A stretch of DNA of 22,360 nucleotides from an uncultured Flavobacteriales bacterium. GTDB lineage: Bacteria > Bacteroidota > Bacteroidia > Flavobacteriales_D > Sanyastnellaceae. Both the position numbers and the translations under genes were made by a program. Location of the stretch: contig CALKUW010000180.1 of NCBI GenBank assembly GCA_937996585.1, forward strand, positions 1 through 22,360. The letters run 5' to 3'. Every line of letters begins with the position of its first letter. Position 1 is the stretch's first letter. Positions 15,750 to 22,360 of the stretch are shown one piece after another. A model generated the notes under the pieces. It searched no databases. It was not told the DNA's origin and was given only the letters and a program-made list of their open reading frames with translations.

Positions 15750-16112
15750 ATGGACTACACATTCGAAACACGGTGGCGCGATTTGCTCGGGGTGCTGGAG
15801 GCCCGGTTTGGAGGCGGCATGGACCTGCAGGATGTATTGTACCTCATCGGCGTTCAAGAACTGGGCCAGGGCTTTCGCACATTCAAGAAGGACGAGAAGA
15901 TGGACCTGATGCACGTGGCCGTCTGCACGGTATTGGTGCCACAGGGGTTCTATGCCTTTATGGGCCGCGACGAAGAGGGGTGGCCCCATTTCGAGGAGAA
16001 AGTGCCTTTACCGGAACTGGCGCCCAAGGAGCAGGACACCCTCATCCGACGGGGCATCCTCGATTACTTCGGGGAAGACCCCGGTGCGGTCATCGGCCCG
16101 CGAAGCGCTTGA
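15750..16112 (+). CDS. Conserved hypothetical protein, small and cytoplasmic
   Basis: A 120-residue soluble protein without signal peptide or membrane helix. Its core (DLQDVLYLIGVQELGQGFRTFKKDEKMDLMHVAVCTVL, then EEGWPHFEEKVPLPEL) gives the impression of a protein conserved among Bacteroidota, which I recall only as 'hypothetical protein'; I cannot name a function. ATG 15750 begins MDYTFETRW, 17 bases after the tRNA terminator. Its 3' end overlaps the convergent regulator gene by 23 bases. The codon use resembles the neighbours and the frame is open throughout, so it is very likely a real gene. Confidence 0.8.
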   Translation: MDYTFETRWRDLLGVLEARFGGGMDLQDVLYLIGVQELGQGFRTFKKDEKMDLMHVAVCTVLVPQGFYAFMGRDEEGWPHFEEKVPLPELAPKEQDTLIRRGILDYFGEDPGAVIGPRSA

Positions 16113-17142
16113 GCGCGGACTCGTCCTCGATCAGGACGTTCTTTCCCGAGAGGCTCACCCATCCATCGGACTTGAAATCGCTCAGCGCCCGGATCAGACT
16201 TTCCTTGGCGGTACCGACCATGCCAGCCAGGTCCTCCCGGCTCAATTGGGGCTTGCTTTCAGATTCCTTGAATCGGTCGTTGAGGTCAAGGAGTGCCTGT
16301 GCGGTCCGCTCCCTGACGGAAGCGTAGGCCAGGGCCAACAAGCGCTGCTGGTTCTGGGTGACCTCGCCCGCGAGCAGGCGGATGAAGCGCATGGCCACAT
16401 CCCGGTTCCGGTGCATCAGGTCGAGGAAGACCTTGCGCGGCACCAGGTGGACCTCCGCATCCTCCAGCACCTCTGCGGCACTGGTGTACTCCAACCCCTT
16501 CAGCACATCCATGTGTCCGAAGAAGTCGCCCGGCTTGCAGAGCTCAATGATGAGTTCCTTGCCGTAGTTATCTGTGCGGAACACCTTGACCACGCCAGAA
16601 GCCACGTAGTAGACGTGGTTCGTCGCGTCGCCCTCGGCAAACAGCACCTGTCCCGCGCCGTACTTCCGCGGGCGGTCCCCGACGTCGATGCCCGGAATAC
16701 CGCCTTGCTCGGTCGCGTCCGCAATGAACTCGTTGAGTCGCTGGGGAGGACGTCCATATTCGCGCTGGAGGATGGCGCTCTTCTTGAGTCGCACCTCGAT
16801 GGTGGCGAGAAGGTCGGCTTCGCTGAAGGGCTTGACCAAGTAGTCATCCGCTCCGCTGGACATGCCGCGCCGCATTTCCTCGGCCCCGTCCCGCGAAGTG
16901 AGGAAGATGAAGGGGATCATCGCCGTTTTGGGATCATTGGACAGGTAATGCAACACGCCATAGCCGTCGAGCTCGGGCATTTCCACATCGCAGACAATCA
17001 TGTCGGGGCGGTCCAACTGGGCGCGTTCCACGCCCTCCTTTCCGTGCTCCGCCTGGATCACCTCGTAGCCTGCCAACTGCAGGATATCCGCTGTCGTCGT
17101 CCGGAGGAACTGGTTGTCCTCCACTATCAGGATCTTCTTCAA
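16090..17142 (-). CDS. Receiver-cNMP-binding-Crp HTH fusion transcriptional regulator
   Basis: A 350-residue regulator joining a two-component receiver to a CRP/FNR-type protein. The receiver (about 1-120) has Glu8-Asp9, phospho-acceptor Asp52 (VCDVEMPELDGYG), Thr82 and Lys104 (LVKPF), so it looks functional. A cNMP-binding beta-barrel follows (about 150-265: AGQVLFAEGDATNHVYYVASGVVKVF, then CKPGDFFGHMDVLKG); it lacks the RSA motif of the cAMP pocket, so ligand binding is doubtful. A Crp-type winged helix-turn-helix closes it (about 290-345: LSREDLAGMVGTAKESLIRALSDFKSDG). I choose a TTG start at 17142 because KKILIVEDN follows it directly, exactly where receivers begin; further upstream the frame is of shadow quality and runs into pheT. 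No cognate kinase is adjacent. Confidence 0.85.
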   Translation of the reverse strand: MKKILIVEDNQFLRTTTADILQLAGYEVIQAEHGKEGVERAQLDRPDMIVCDVEMPELDGYGVLHYLSNDPKTAMIPFIFLTSRDGAEEMRRGMSSGADDYLVKPFSEADLLATIEVRLKKSAILQREYGRPPQRLNEFIADATEQGGIPGIDVGDRPRKYGAGQVLFAEGDATNHVYYVASGVVKVFRTDNYGKELIIELCKPGDFFGHMDVLKGLEYTSAAEVLEDAEVHLVPRKVFLDLMHRNRDVAMRFIRLLAGEVTQNQQRLLALAYASVRERTAQALLDLNDRFKESESKPQLSREDLAGMVGTAKESLIRALSDFKSDGWVSLSGKNVLIEDESALKRFAGR

Positions 17143-17265
17143 AACAATCGCGCCAAGACAATTCCGAACATGCTTTTGCCGGATTCTGGTCGGCCTCAAG
17201 TTATTAAACCCTGCGGGGCCAATCCATATGTGCCCGGGCAAATGATGTGGGCGGTGCCGCTGAAT

Positions 17266-17273
17266 TAAATTCG
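17266..17273 (+). promoter_or_regulatory. -7 promoter element of pheT
   Basis: TAAATTCG fits TAnnTTTG with one change and starts 40 bases before the pheT ATG. It lies in the 163-base divergent gap between the receiver-Crp regulator (start 17142) and pheT (17306). On the opposite strand the same gap contains TAATAACTTG, a candidate -7 region for the regulator. Confidence 0.5.
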
Positions 17274-17305
17274 CACGCGCAACCCGTTCCGCAAACCAGC
17301 GTCCC

Positions 17306-19759
17306 ATGAATGTCTCCCTCGATTGGCTGAAGGCCTGGCTCCCCATCGGTGGAGACGGGCAACCCGCAGTGCAGGAAATCGCCGATATGCTCACTGCGAC
17401 CGGATTGGAAGTGGAGGGCGTGGAGGAGATTCCAGCCGTTCCCGGCGGATTGAAGGGGATGGTGGTCGGAGAGGTGCTCACTTGTGGGCAGCATCCGAAT
17501 GCCGACCGTTTGCGGGTCACCACCGTGGACGTGGGGGGTGATGCTCCCCTTCACATCGTCTGCGGAGCGCCCAATGTGGCGACCGGGCAGAAGGTCGTGG
17601 TGGCCACGGTGGGGGCCACCTGCCACCCCATGGAAGGAGAGCCCTTCAAAATCAAGAAGGGCAAGATCCGGGGCGAGGTCTCGGAAGGCATGATCTGCGC
17701 CGAGGACGAACTCGGCATCGGGCAGGGCCACGACGGCATCCTTGTTTTGCCGGCGGACACAGCCGTGGGCGCGGATGCTGCAGCCGCCCTCGGGGTCGCA
17801 AGTGACCACTGCATCGAAATCGGGTTGACCCCGAACCGCACTGACGCCATGGGGCACATAGGGGTGGCCCGCGACCTGCGGGCGGCCCTGCTTTGGAACG
17901 GAGGCAGCGGTCAGGGCACTGGCATTCCCGAGCTCGCAATGCTCCCTGCTTCGACGCTCGAGGAAGGGCCGGGACCGATCAGCATCGAAGTCTCCGACGA
18001 GGAAGGCGCACCGCATTACCTGGGCCTCACCCTGCGCGACGTGAAGATGGGCCCCTCACCCGACTGGATGCAGCAGCGGTTGCGTGCCATCGGGTTGGAG
18101 CCCCGCAACAATGTGGTCGACGTGACGAACTATGTACTGCACGATCTGGGACAGCCGCTGCATGCCTTTGACGCCGACCGGATTTCCGGCGGTGTGGTCA
18201 AGGTGCGCAAGGCGGCAGCGGGCGAGCCCTTCAAGGCATTGGACGAACGGGATCTGGTCCTCGACGCCGCCGACCTCGTGATCGCCGATGCTGAGCGGCC
18301 CATGTGCCTCGCGGGCATCTATGGCGGTTTGGAGAGCGGCGTGACGGAAACGACGACATCGGTGTTCCTCGAGAGTGCGTGGTTCGAGCCGGTGACCGTG
18401 CGCAAGAGCGCCAAGCGGCACACCCTTTCCACGGATGCCTCCTTCCGCTTCGAGCGGGGAGTCGATCCGCAGATGGCGCACCACGGCATGGCCAAGGCCG
18501 TAGAATTGCTCGTGGAATGCGCCGGTGCCCGTGTCGACGGGGGCCTGCAGGTGTTCAAGGGGCAACTGCCCGGGCACGCGGCCATCGCCCTTCCATGGCA
18601 GACGTTGGACAGCATGATCGGTGTCGCCCTGGACCGCACCCGCATCAAGGGCATCCTCGCCGAACTGGACATCCACGTAGCCTCGGAGGATGCCGAAGGC
18701 CTCTCACTCGAAGTACCGCCCTACCGCAGGGATGTGACCCGTCCGGCGGATGTCGTGGAGGAGATCCTGCGCATCCACGGCTACGACCACATCCCCCTGC
18801 CTGGAAGGATGACCGTCTCCCTGTCCGCCAAGCCCGACCCGGATGCGGAGCAATTGCGCAACGAAATCGCTCAAACACTTGTGGGCCGTGGCTTCCACGA
18901 GGTGATGCACAACTCCCTCGTACCGGCCGACCAGCTGTCCTGGGTAGAGGATGGGGCATTGAACCCGGAACGCGCCGTCACCCTGTTGAACCCCCTGAGT
19001 TCCGAACTCGATGCCATGCGGCAAAACCTCATGTTCCAGCACATCGAGACCGTCGCCCGGAACCGGAACCACCAGCGACCTGATTTGCTGTTGTTCGAAT
19101 TCGGAAAGGTCTATGCAGAGGATGGTGAAGGTGGCCATGTCGAAACCGAGCGTCTCGCCATCACGGTCTCCGGCCGCACCCTTCCCGAGAGCTGGCGCCA
19201 GCAGGACAGCGATGGCATGTCCGTCCTCAAGGGCGCCGTGGAAGCCATCCTGACCCAGTGCACCGTCAAGGGCGTGGAATGCACACCGCTGCCGGGTGGG
19301 GATGCCTTCAAGGAAGGCCTGTCCTGGCAGGGTCCGAAGGGCTTCGCCATCAGGGCCGGTCTCGTCCACCCGGGCGTGGCCCGGAAACTCGGAGTGGACG
19401 ATGCGGTCTTCCACGCCGACCTCCCGTTCGAAGCGCTGGTCGAATGGTGGGGCAAGCAGCGGATCAAGGCCGAAGAACTGCCCCGTTTCCCGGGCGTCCG
19501 GCGCGACCTCAGCCTGCAGGTTCCCGCCGGCACCACCTATGCCGACATCGAAAAGGTCGTCCGGCAGACCGGAGGGAAGCTCCTCAAGGAGGTCAACCTG
19601 TTCGATGTCTACCACGACGAAAAGGCGGACATCCTCTCCTACGCCATTTCCATGCGCCTGCAGGATGCGGACAAGACCCTAGGCGAAAAGGCGATTGACA
19701 AAACCGTCCAACGGGTTCGGGAACAACTCGCCCAGCGGCTCGGTGTGACCCTGCGCTGA
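17306..19759 (+). CDS. pheT: Phenylalanyl-tRNA synthetase beta subunit
   Basis: Editing and tRNA-binding beta subunit of PheRS. The 817-residue product is of normal length for the bacterial form and shows the domains in order: N-terminal MNVSLDWLKAWLP; an EMAP-like tRNA-binding domain (about 42-155, with HPNADRLRVTTVDVG and VCGAPNVATGQKVV); the B3/B4 editing domain (about 210-390, with NNVVDVTNYVLHDLGQPLHAFD and RFERGVDP); B5 (about 420-495, ending RRDVTRPADVVEEILRIHGYDHIP); the catalytic-like core (VMHNSLV, LNPLSSELDAMRQNL); and the FDX-ACB anticodon-binding domain (about 725-817, FPGVRRDLSLQVP). It is not next to pheS. The following acyltransferase gene begins at the base after its stop codon. 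Confidence 0.97.
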   Translation: MNVSLDWLKAWLPIGGDGQPAVQEIADMLTATGLEVEGVEEIPAVPGGLKGMVVGEVLTCGQHPNADRLRVTTVDVGGDAPLHIVCGAPNVATGQKVVVATVGATCHPMEGEPFKIKKGKIRGEVSEGMICAEDELGIGQGHDGILVLPADTAVGADAAAALGVASDHCIEIGLTPNRTDAMGHIGVARDLRAALLWNGGSGQGTGIPELAMLPASTLEEGPGPISIEVSDEEGAPHYLGLTLRDVKMGPSPDWMQQRLRAIGLEPRNNVVDVTNYVLHDLGQPLHAFDADRISGGVVKVRKAAAGEPFKALDERDLVLDAADLVIADAERPMCLAGIYGGLESGVTETTTSVFLESAWFEPVTVRKSAKRHTLSTDASFRFERGVDPQMAHHGMAKAVELLVECAGARVDGGLQVFKGQLPGHAAIALPWQTLDSMIGVALDRTRIKGILAELDIHVASEDAEGLSLEVPPYRRDVTRPADVVEEILRIHGYDHIPLPGRMTVSLSAKPDPDAEQLRNEIAQTLVGRGFHEVMHNSLVPADQLSWVEDGALNPERAVTLLNPLSSELDAMRQNLMFQHIETVARNRNHQRPDLLLFEFGKVYAEDGEGGHVETERLAITVSGRTLPESWRQQDSDGMSVLKGAVEAILTQCTVKGVECTPLPGGDAFKEGLSWQGPKGFAIRAGLVHPGVARKLGVDDAVFHADLPFEALVEWWGKQRIKAEELPRFPGVRRDLSLQVPAGTTYADIEKVVRQTGGKLLKEVNLFDVYHDEKADILSYAISMRLQDADKTLGEKAIDKTVQRVREQLAQRLGVTLR

Positions 19760-21085
19760 GTGGCACGCCGACCGCCTCCCCGTTTTCCCCTGCCGGTGCA
19801 TGCCCGGCACATCGTGTACCGCATCATCCGCCCATGGGGAAGGTGGGGCGTGTCCCTCTGGCACCGGATTGACCGCCAAGTGGTCGGCGCGGAACACCTG
19901 GATGACCGGGGACCGGACGGTCCTGCGCGGTTGCTGTTCGCCGGTCATCAGAATGGCCTGGCCGACCCCGTCCTCGCGTGCGTCCTGCTCGAACCCCAGC
20001 TGCACTTCTTCACCCGGGCAGACGTGTTCAGGAACCGGTGGGCCCGGGCCCTGCTCCTCCGGCTGAACATGATGCCCATCTTCAGGCCCAAGGACCGGGT
20101 GAAGGACATGGCCGACCGGAACCGGGCCACGTTCGAAGCCGCCCAGCAGCGGTTGGAACGGGGGGCTACCTGTGGCATCTTCCCGGAGGCCGGCCATCGC
20201 GAGGAGCGGAGGATCCGCCGCTTCCGTCACGGATCGGCACGGTTCATCGCGGGGGCATTGCAGCGTCCGGCCGTGGCGGAACGGGGCCTGGAGGTGCTGC
20301 CCATGAACCTCGATTTCGAGCGCTACGAGGGCTACCGCACCGCGGCCCGGGTGCGCGTGGCCGCCCCCATCGACCTGTCGGGCATTCCCGGCCTGGCGGA
20401 AGATGCCGGGTCCGCCCGGGTCGTGCTCAGTGATCGCATGCGCGAAGCCCTCATCGATTGCTCCCTGCACCTGCTCGAGGGGGACGCCTACGAGCCCCAC
20501 CTCGCCGTATGCCGCTATCTCGAGGGCGCTTTGGGTGGTAGGGTGTCCAACGCAACGCTTCAGCTCGCCGGCCAGCAGATCATGGCCGAAGCCGACACCG
20601 CCCTGCGCGATTACCAGGCCGCCCTCGACGCCGGATGGGGGGCACCCCGGACGTCGGACGACTTTGCAGCGGCGGGACGGTGCGATGCCGAGCGGTCCAC
20701 AGCCCTGCTCCCCCACCTGTGGCGGTGGCCGGCCTGGATCCTCTTCATGGCCACCGCCGGATGGTGGCCCCGGATCATCGCACCCGCTGCGGCCCGACGG
20801 GTGAAGCAGGTGGCATTCCGCACCACATTCAGCATTCCCGTCAACATGATGGCCGTCTCCATGACCTGGATCGTCCTGTCACTCGGGCTGGGGGTGGCCA
20901 TGGGCTCGCCTTGGGTCGTTCCATTGTCCCTGTTGCTCCTGCGTGGTGCACAGCACGTCGCCATGCCGCTGGAGGACGCCCTGATCGACAACCGCACCGA
21001 ACGCCGCGTCAGCAGCTTGCCCCCGCCGCGCTTCGTGGAGCGCTGGTGCCGACCGCTGCTGGAGGAAGCGCATCCAGCAGGGTGA
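19760..21085 (+). CDS. PlsC-like lysophospholipid/glycerol acyltransferase with C-terminal membrane segment
   Basis: A 441-residue membrane-associated acyltransferase, probably acting in phospholipid synthesis or remodelling. The catalytic motif is AGHQNGLADP (His63, Asp69): five residues lie between His and Asp instead of four, a spacing I know from NHPNSFLDA-type members of this family. A second block (IFPEAGHREERRIRRFRHGSARF, about 140-160) corresponds to the FPEG motif with Ala for Gly. The last part has three hydrophobic stretches (about 325-345, 355-380 and 385-400: ILFMATAGWWP, NMMAVSMTWIVLSLGLGVAMG, VVPLSLLLL). GTG 19760 starts directly after the pheT TGA; in-frame GTG codons at Val13 and Val19 would match the shorter N-termini of relatives better. 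Substrate not determinable from sequence. Confidence 0.8.
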   Translation: MARRPPPRFPLPVHARHIVYRIIRPWGRWGVSLWHRIDRQVVGAEHLDDRGPDGPARLLFAGHQNGLADPVLACVLLEPQLHFFTRADVFRNRWARALLLRLNMMPIFRPKDRVKDMADRNRATFEAAQQRLERGATCGIFPEAGHREERRIRRFRHGSARFIAGALQRPAVAERGLEVLPMNLDFERYEGYRTAARVRVAAPIDLSGIPGLAEDAGSARVVLSDRMREALIDCSLHLLEGDAYEPHLAVCRYLEGALGGRVSNATLQLAGQQIMAEADTALRDYQAALDAGWGAPRTSDDFAAAGRCDAERSTALLPHLWRWPAWILFMATAGWWPRIIAPAAARRVKQVAFRTTFSIPVNMMAVSMTWIVLSLGLGVAMGSPWVVPLSLLLLRGAQHVAMPLEDALIDNRTERRVSSLPPPRFVERWCRPLLEEAHPAG

Positions 21086-21090
21086 CCTTC

Positions 21091-21129
21091 ACAACGGAAT
21101 GGTAACCCCGGGATTACCGGAACATTACC
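21091..21129 (+). promoter_or_regulatory. PHO-box-like direct repeats before the response regulator gene
   Basis: GTAACC (21102-21107), ATTACC (21113-21118) and ATTACC (21124-21129) are spaced exactly 11 bases apart, one helical turn; a weaker ACAACG lies one more step upstream at 21091-21096. OmpR/PhoB-family regulators bind as head-to-tail dimers to direct repeats with this period. The repeats lie 33-60 bases before the ATG of such a regulator, just upstream of a TAACTTCC (21151-21158) that may be its -7 box, which suggests autoregulation. The assignment to phosphate control is an inference. Confidence 0.5.
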
Positions 21130-21162
21130 CGACGGCACCTTCGACCGCAGTAACTTCCCGCC

Positions 21163-21843
21163 ATGGACAGCCAGAAAATCCTCGTTGTCGATGACGAGCC
21201 GGACATCCTCGAGCTCGTCCAGTACAACCTCGAAAAAGAGGGATACGCCGTGTACACCGCGGACAATGGGCGCGAGGCCATCGACATCGCCGAGCAGGTG
21301 ATACCGGACCTGATCCTGCTGGATGTGATGATGCCGGGCATGGACGGGATGGAGACCTGCGTGCAGATGCGGGAGAATGCGAGGTTGGATGGATCCGTCA
21401 TCGCCTTTCTGACGGCCCGCGGGGAGGACTACAGCCAGATCGCGGGATTCGATGCCGGCGCGGATGACTACATCACGAAGCCCATCAAGCCGCGGGTGCT
21501 GGTCAGCCGGATGAAGGCCTTGTTGCGCCGGGGCAAAGGTTCCGCAAAGAAGCGGGACGTTTACGAGGGCAAGGACCTCACCATCGACCGCGAGCGCTAT
21601 GTCGTCATTCGCAACGGAGAGGAGTTGAGCCTGCCCAAGAAGGAGTTCGAACTGCTCTCCCTGTTGGTGTCCGAACCTGGCAAGGTGTTCACCCGCAGCG
21701 CCATCCTGTCCAACGTCTGGGGCCTGGATGTGGTGGTAGGTGACCGCACCATCGATGTCCACATCCGCAAGCTGCGCGAGAAACTCGGAGAGGAGTACTT
21801 CAAGACCGTCAAAGGGGTCGGATACAAGTTCGAGGAGAAATGA
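21163..21843 (+). CDS. OmpR/PhoB-family response regulator
   Basis: A 226-residue two-component transcription factor. The receiver (about 1-120) has Asp10-Asp11, phospho-acceptor Asp54 in LLDVMMPGMDG, the Thr of FLTARGED and the Lys of ITKPIKP. A winged-helix DNA-binding domain follows (about 135-226), with LPKKEFELLSLLVSEPGKVFTRSAI, a recognition region containing GDRTIDVHIRKLREKLGE, and a C-terminal YFKTVKGVGYKF hairpin, all typical of PhoB/OmpR proteins. A sensor kinase gene overlaps its stop as ATGA. The PhoB/PhoR-like reading rests on this pairing and on the repeat operator upstream, but no phosphate gene is in the window, so no symbol is given. The mRNA leader may be very short because the candidate -7 box ends only four bases before the ATG. 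Confidence 0.92.
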   Translation: MDSQKILVVDDEPDILELVQYNLEKEGYAVYTADNGREAIDIAEQVIPDLILLDVMMPGMDGMETCVQMRENARLDGSVIAFLTARGEDYSQIAGFDAGADDYITKPIKPRVLVSRMKALLRRGKGSAKKRDVYEGKDLTIDRERYVVIRNGEELSLPKKEFELLSLLVSEPGKVFTRSAILSNVWGLDVVVGDRTIDVHIRKLREKLGEEYFKTVKGVGYKFEEK

Positions 21844-22360
21844 ACATCCGCACCCCACGGGGCGTGGCCCTCGTATGTGCCCTGCTCGTCACCGGTTTCG
21901 GCACGGGCATGGCCGTGCTCATATCCTGGCTCTACGGGGTGGAGGCGCCCCTTCAGGCCCTCGCGCTGGGGTTCCTCGGGTTGTTCGCCCTGTCCAGCGC
22001 CATCATCTACAGCGCCATCGAACGCTTCATCTACCAGAAGGTCCGCATCATCTACAAGAACATCCACCGCTTCAAGAGCACCAAGGAGCGGGCGAGGGAT
22101 GTGCACATGGGCGAAGACGTGATGGAGAAGGTGCGGCTCGACGTGATGGACTGGGCCACGGAGAAGGTCAACGAAATCTCCATGCTCAAGGAGCAGGACA
22201 ATTTCAGGCAGGAGTTCATCGGCAACCTCGCCCACGAGCTCAAGACACCCGTCTTCAACATCCAGGGCTACATCCTGACCCTTTTGGAAGGGGCACTGGA
22301 GGACCCGGAACACAACCGGAAATTCCTGATGAAGGCGGCCAAGAACGTCGACCGCATGGC
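21840..22360 (+). CDS. Sensor histidine kinase, N-terminal part (cut by window edge)
   Basis: Starts at an ATG overlapping the response-regulator stop (ATGA) and stays open to the window end (173 codons). Two transmembrane helices at about residues 7-29 and 37-56 are joined by a loop of only a few residues, so there is almost no periplasmic sensing domain. A cytoplasmic linker helix (about 60-120) leads into the HisKA domain, with EFIGNLAHELKTPVFNIQGY and phospho-acceptor His132. The ATPase domain lies beyond the edge. It is the expected partner of the preceding regulator. Kinases of this shape, with a minimal sensor, resemble PhoR-type proteins that sense through membrane partners; that is inference. 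Confidence 0.9.
   Translation, partial: MNIRTPRGVALVCALLVTGFGTGMAVLISWLYGVEAPLQALALGFLGLFALSSAIIYSAIERFIYQKVRIIYKNIHRFKSTKERARDVHMGEDVMEKVRLDVMDWATEKVNEISMLKEQDNFRQEFIGNLAHELKTPVFNIQGYILTLLEGALEDPEHNRKFLMKAAKNVDRM

Noticed and set aside
15952..17268. 438-codon plus-strand frame opposite the receiver-Crp regulator
   Set aside because: The minus-strand protein shows clear receiver, cNMP and HTH motifs; the plus-strand frame is its shadow.
21082..21087. GTGACC as a further member of the repeat operator
   Set aside because: It is 20 bases from the next unit instead of 22, so it is out of phase, and it overlaps the acyltransferase stop.

Overview
The window looks like chromosomal DNA of a high-GC member of the Bacteroidota, possibly a Flavobacteriales-type lineage (the order is a guess). 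Four things point there: several genes have a TAnnTTTG / TAnnTTCG element a short way upstream, the -7 motif of this phylum; the threonine dehydrogenase is the short-chain-dehydrogenase type common in Bacteroidota; there is a PgQC-like glutaminyl cyclase lipoprotein; and lptC, a CNNM/CorC protein and a PpiD-type foldase lie together. I see no insertion sequence, integrase, prophage, CRISPR array or obvious foreign island.

Layout. 1-5924 (+) is an envelope-biogenesis block: the tail of an unidentified, possibly outer-membrane protein, an exported TPR protein, LptC, a tiny membrane protein, a CNNM/CorC protein and a PpiD-like chaperone/isomerase, with two 4-base or smaller start/stop overlaps at the lptC end. 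5970-7121 (-) is queA, divergent from an SDR-type L-threonine dehydrogenase (7183-8145, +). A secreted MORN/YwqK-like protein, a hairpin terminator, cysS and an overlapping glutaminyl cyclase lipoprotein follow on the + strand to 11476. On the - strand are a degenerate histidine-kinase-like membrane protein (11464-13275) and a cyclophilin-pheS pair (13373-15106). Then a small lipoprotein, a hairpin, tRNA-Pro(GGG) with its own promoter and a strong terminator, and a 120-residue conserved protein (+). A receiver-CRP fusion regulator (-) is divergent from pheT (+), which is followed directly by a PlsC-like acyltransferase. The window ends in a PhoB/PhoR-like two-component pair, the kinase being cut by the edge, preceded by 11-bp-spaced direct repeats that look like a PHO-box-type operator.

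How it fits together. Most genes are housekeeping: translation (cysS, pheS, pheT, queA, tRNA-Pro), envelope assembly and lipid synthesis, and amino-acid catabolism. The parts worth a second look are regulatory or post-secretory: a kinase-shaped protein without the catalytic motifs of a kinase, a receiver-cNMP-HTH fusion starting at TTG, the repeat operator before the response regulator, and a glutaminyl cyclase in the same window as an exported protein whose predicted mature N-terminus is Gln. I found no convincing wholly new multi-gene system.
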